In this document: in pieces, positions 5,687 through 6,936 of the stretch
Position numbering within the stretch: the first letter of the stretch is position 1
Layout of the letters: each line of letters opens with the position of its first letter
NCBI GenBank assembly: GCA_945860325.1
Contig: CAMARL010000099.1
Span: forward strand, 1 to 6,936
From: Spirosoma fluviale
GTDB lineage: Bacteria > Bacteroidota > Bacteroidia > Cytophagales > Spirosomataceae
DNA: 6,936 nucleotides
Reading direction: 5' to 3'
Made by a program: the position numbers and the translations under genes
The notes under the pieces: model-generated
Told to the model about the DNA's origin: nothing
Databases searched by the model: none
The model's input: only the letters and a program-made list of their open reading frames with translations

Positions 5687-6936
5687 TTATTTACGTTTAA
5701 TTACTACCAATGTAATGTCATCCGGATTACGCTTGCCAGCTAGCCATTGATCCACAGATTCAATCAATACATCGATGATTTTTTGAGCAGTTAGGTGACC
5801 ACTAGCTTGAATCAGCGCTTTCAATCGATCGTAATCATACAGTTCCCCTATTGTATTTGGAGCTTCAGGTAAGCCATCTGACAATTGGATTAAAACATCA
5901 TCCTTTTCAAAATTTCTAGTTTCCAATACAAATTCCTCATCTTTTAATCCCCCTAGCGGAAGGCCATTGTTCTCAAACTCCTCAACAGTCTCCGAGGCTG
6001 AATGGTAGAGATAGATAGGAGGCATGGCGGCCGAACTCAAGTAAACTTTATTTGTAGTGATCTCAGCAATATTCAAGCTCATCCTTAATGTGCCTAGATC
6101 AATTTTTTTAACCACATTATTCAATCTTTTTAGGATCTTATTGGGCTTTACTTCATCTATGCCATTCAAACCCGCTTTGGTAACAGAAACCATCATACCC
6201 GAAGTAACTCCATGTCCAGTAGCATCCCCACAAACACTCACTAAAGTACCATTTTCTTGAGGAAAGAAATCATAATAATCTCCCCCTACCTCAGTGGAAG
6301 AGCGAATAAAGGTAGCAATATCTAAATCAGGCCTTTGGGGTTTTTCTTTTGGCAACATGCTTTGTTGAAGATCTCTTGCCGCTTGCAACTCCTTATTCTT
6401 CCGATCTTCTTCTATTTTCCGTACACGTTCTTTTTGTTTCCGCTTCGCGTTAAAATAAATGGCCGTAGATATTATCACAGCACAAATAATTGTGATTACC
6501 AAATATTTCTGTTGCTCCGCTTTTTGCTCATTCAATTCTCGTTGCTTCACTTCTTCGTTAATCGCCATGTTCTGTGCATCATTAGCTTTAGCTTTGTTAA
6601 ACAATTGGTCTTTTAGTAAATCTGCTGCTTCCAAATATTTAAAAGCACTTAAATTATCCCCAATTTGTTTATGTGTTTTGTAGAGTAAAATATTTGCTTT
6701 TAAAAGTGCTTCGGTGTAGGTGAATTTGTCGGATAAATCAATTACATTTTTGGAATAAAAAATATCAGAATCAATGGCCCATAAATAATCAAACGCATTT
6801 GCAACACCTAAATTTGATTCTAGAAGAAACTTATAATCTTTTATTTCAATGGCACCATCAATGCCTAGTTTGTAATAATATACTGCCGAATCATACATCT
6901 TATCATTTGTCATAAGTATAGCCTTAAAAACTTGAT
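5687..6936 (-). CDS. TPR–transmembrane–SpoIIE-type PP2C serine phosphatase (RsbU-like), 5' truncated
   Basis: The frame continues without a stop past the ATG at 6913 to the right edge (codons for QVFKAIL), and the TPR region is evidently incomplete. The true start, probably with a signal peptide and more repeats, therefore lies outside. Numbered from that internal ATG: TPR-like helical pairs (about 5-110), a charged coiled coil (about 112-135), one membrane segment (YLVITIICAVIISTAIYF, 137-154), a cytosolic coiled coil (156-180), the linker AARDLQQSMLP (178-188), then the SpoIIE/PP2C domain (about 195-408). Metal-binding Asp motifs are present: GGDYYDFF (Asp212), CGDATGHG (Asp230), SDGLPEA (Asp346) and NPDDITLVV (Asp398/399). 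The family dephosphorylates STAS proteins. The layout suggests periplasmic TPRs reporting a signal to a cytosolic phosphatase. It is the first visible gene of the operon; the promoter must be further right. Confidence 0.93.
   Translation of the reverse strand, partial: QVFKAILMTNDKMYDSAVYYYKLGIDGAIEIKDYKFLLESNLGVANAFDYLWAIDSDIFYSKNVIDLSDKFTYTEALLKANILLYKTHKQIGDNLSAFKYLEAADLLKDQLFNKAKANDAQNMAINEEVKQRELNEQKAEQQKYLVITIICAVIISTAIYFNAKRKQKERVRKIEEDRKNKELQAARDLQQSMLPKEKPQRPDLDIATFIRSSTEVGGDYYDFFPQENGTLVSVCGDATGHGVTSGMMVSVTKAGLNGIDEVKPNKILKRLNNVVKKIDLGTLRMSLNIAEITTNKVYLSSAAMPPIYLYHSASETVEEFENNGLPLGGLKDEEFVLETRNFEKDDVLIQLSDGLPEAPNTIGELYDYDRLKALIQASGHLTAQKIIDVLIESVDQWLAGKRNPDDITLVVIKRK

Noticed and set aside
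6057..6683. Three plus-strand open frames opposite the phosphatase gene
   Set aside because: They are antisense to the SpoIIE and membrane/coiled-coil coding sequence. Apparent hydrophobic runs are the complement of charged Lys/Glu-rich codons.
6911..6913. ATG at 6913 as the true start of the SpoIIE phosphatase
   Set aside because: The frame stays open to the right edge, and the ATG lies within TPR-like sequence without a signal peptide, although the protein has a membrane segment and a presumably exported N-terminal part.

Overview
The window looks like chromosomal DNA from a member of the Bacteroidota, probably a Cytophagales-like lineage. This is inferred from four things: a large secreted-type VPS10/sortilin-like BNR-repeat protein, a TPR–membrane–SpoIIE phosphatase architecture, moderately AT-rich DNA, and start codons preceded by A/T-rich leaders without a clear Shine-Dalgarno. 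No rRNA, tRNA, mobile element, integrase or CRISPR array is visible.

Layout: (a) 1-1721, plus strand, is the 3' part of a sortilin/VPS10-like BNR-repeat protein whose start lies left of the window. (b) 1722-1900 is a convergent intergenic region with two hairpins. The one at 1733-1780 is followed by a T-rich tract on the minus strand and looks like the terminator of the minus-strand operon. (c) 6936 down to 1901 is a tight five-gene minus-strand operon in the order: TPR/TM/SpoIIE-type PP2C phosphatase (5' end cut by the right edge), RsbW-like HATPase (serine kinase/anti-sigma type), RsbV-like STAS protein, GAF-PAS-class III adenylate cyclase-HD protein, and YitT-family membrane protein. Gaps are 26 and 12 nt, then a 1-nt TAATG overlap, then a 4-nt ATGA overlap. 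The last three genes are therefore probably translationally coupled.

The first three operon genes make a complete partner-switching set (phosphatase, kinase, antagonist). No sigma factor is visible. Where a sigma gene follows in the Bacillus sigB operon, there is instead a multi-domain cyclase that carries its own HD phosphohydrolase domain. The working hypothesis is that a membrane-anchored phosphatase senses a signal through its TPR region and resets the STAS/HATPase switch, and that the switch output is cyclic-nucleotide turnover by the cyclase-HD protein. The coupled YitT protein, a membrane protein with a cytosolic DUF2179 tail, may be a downstream effector. The gene identities are well supported by motifs; the wiring is inference from gene order only.
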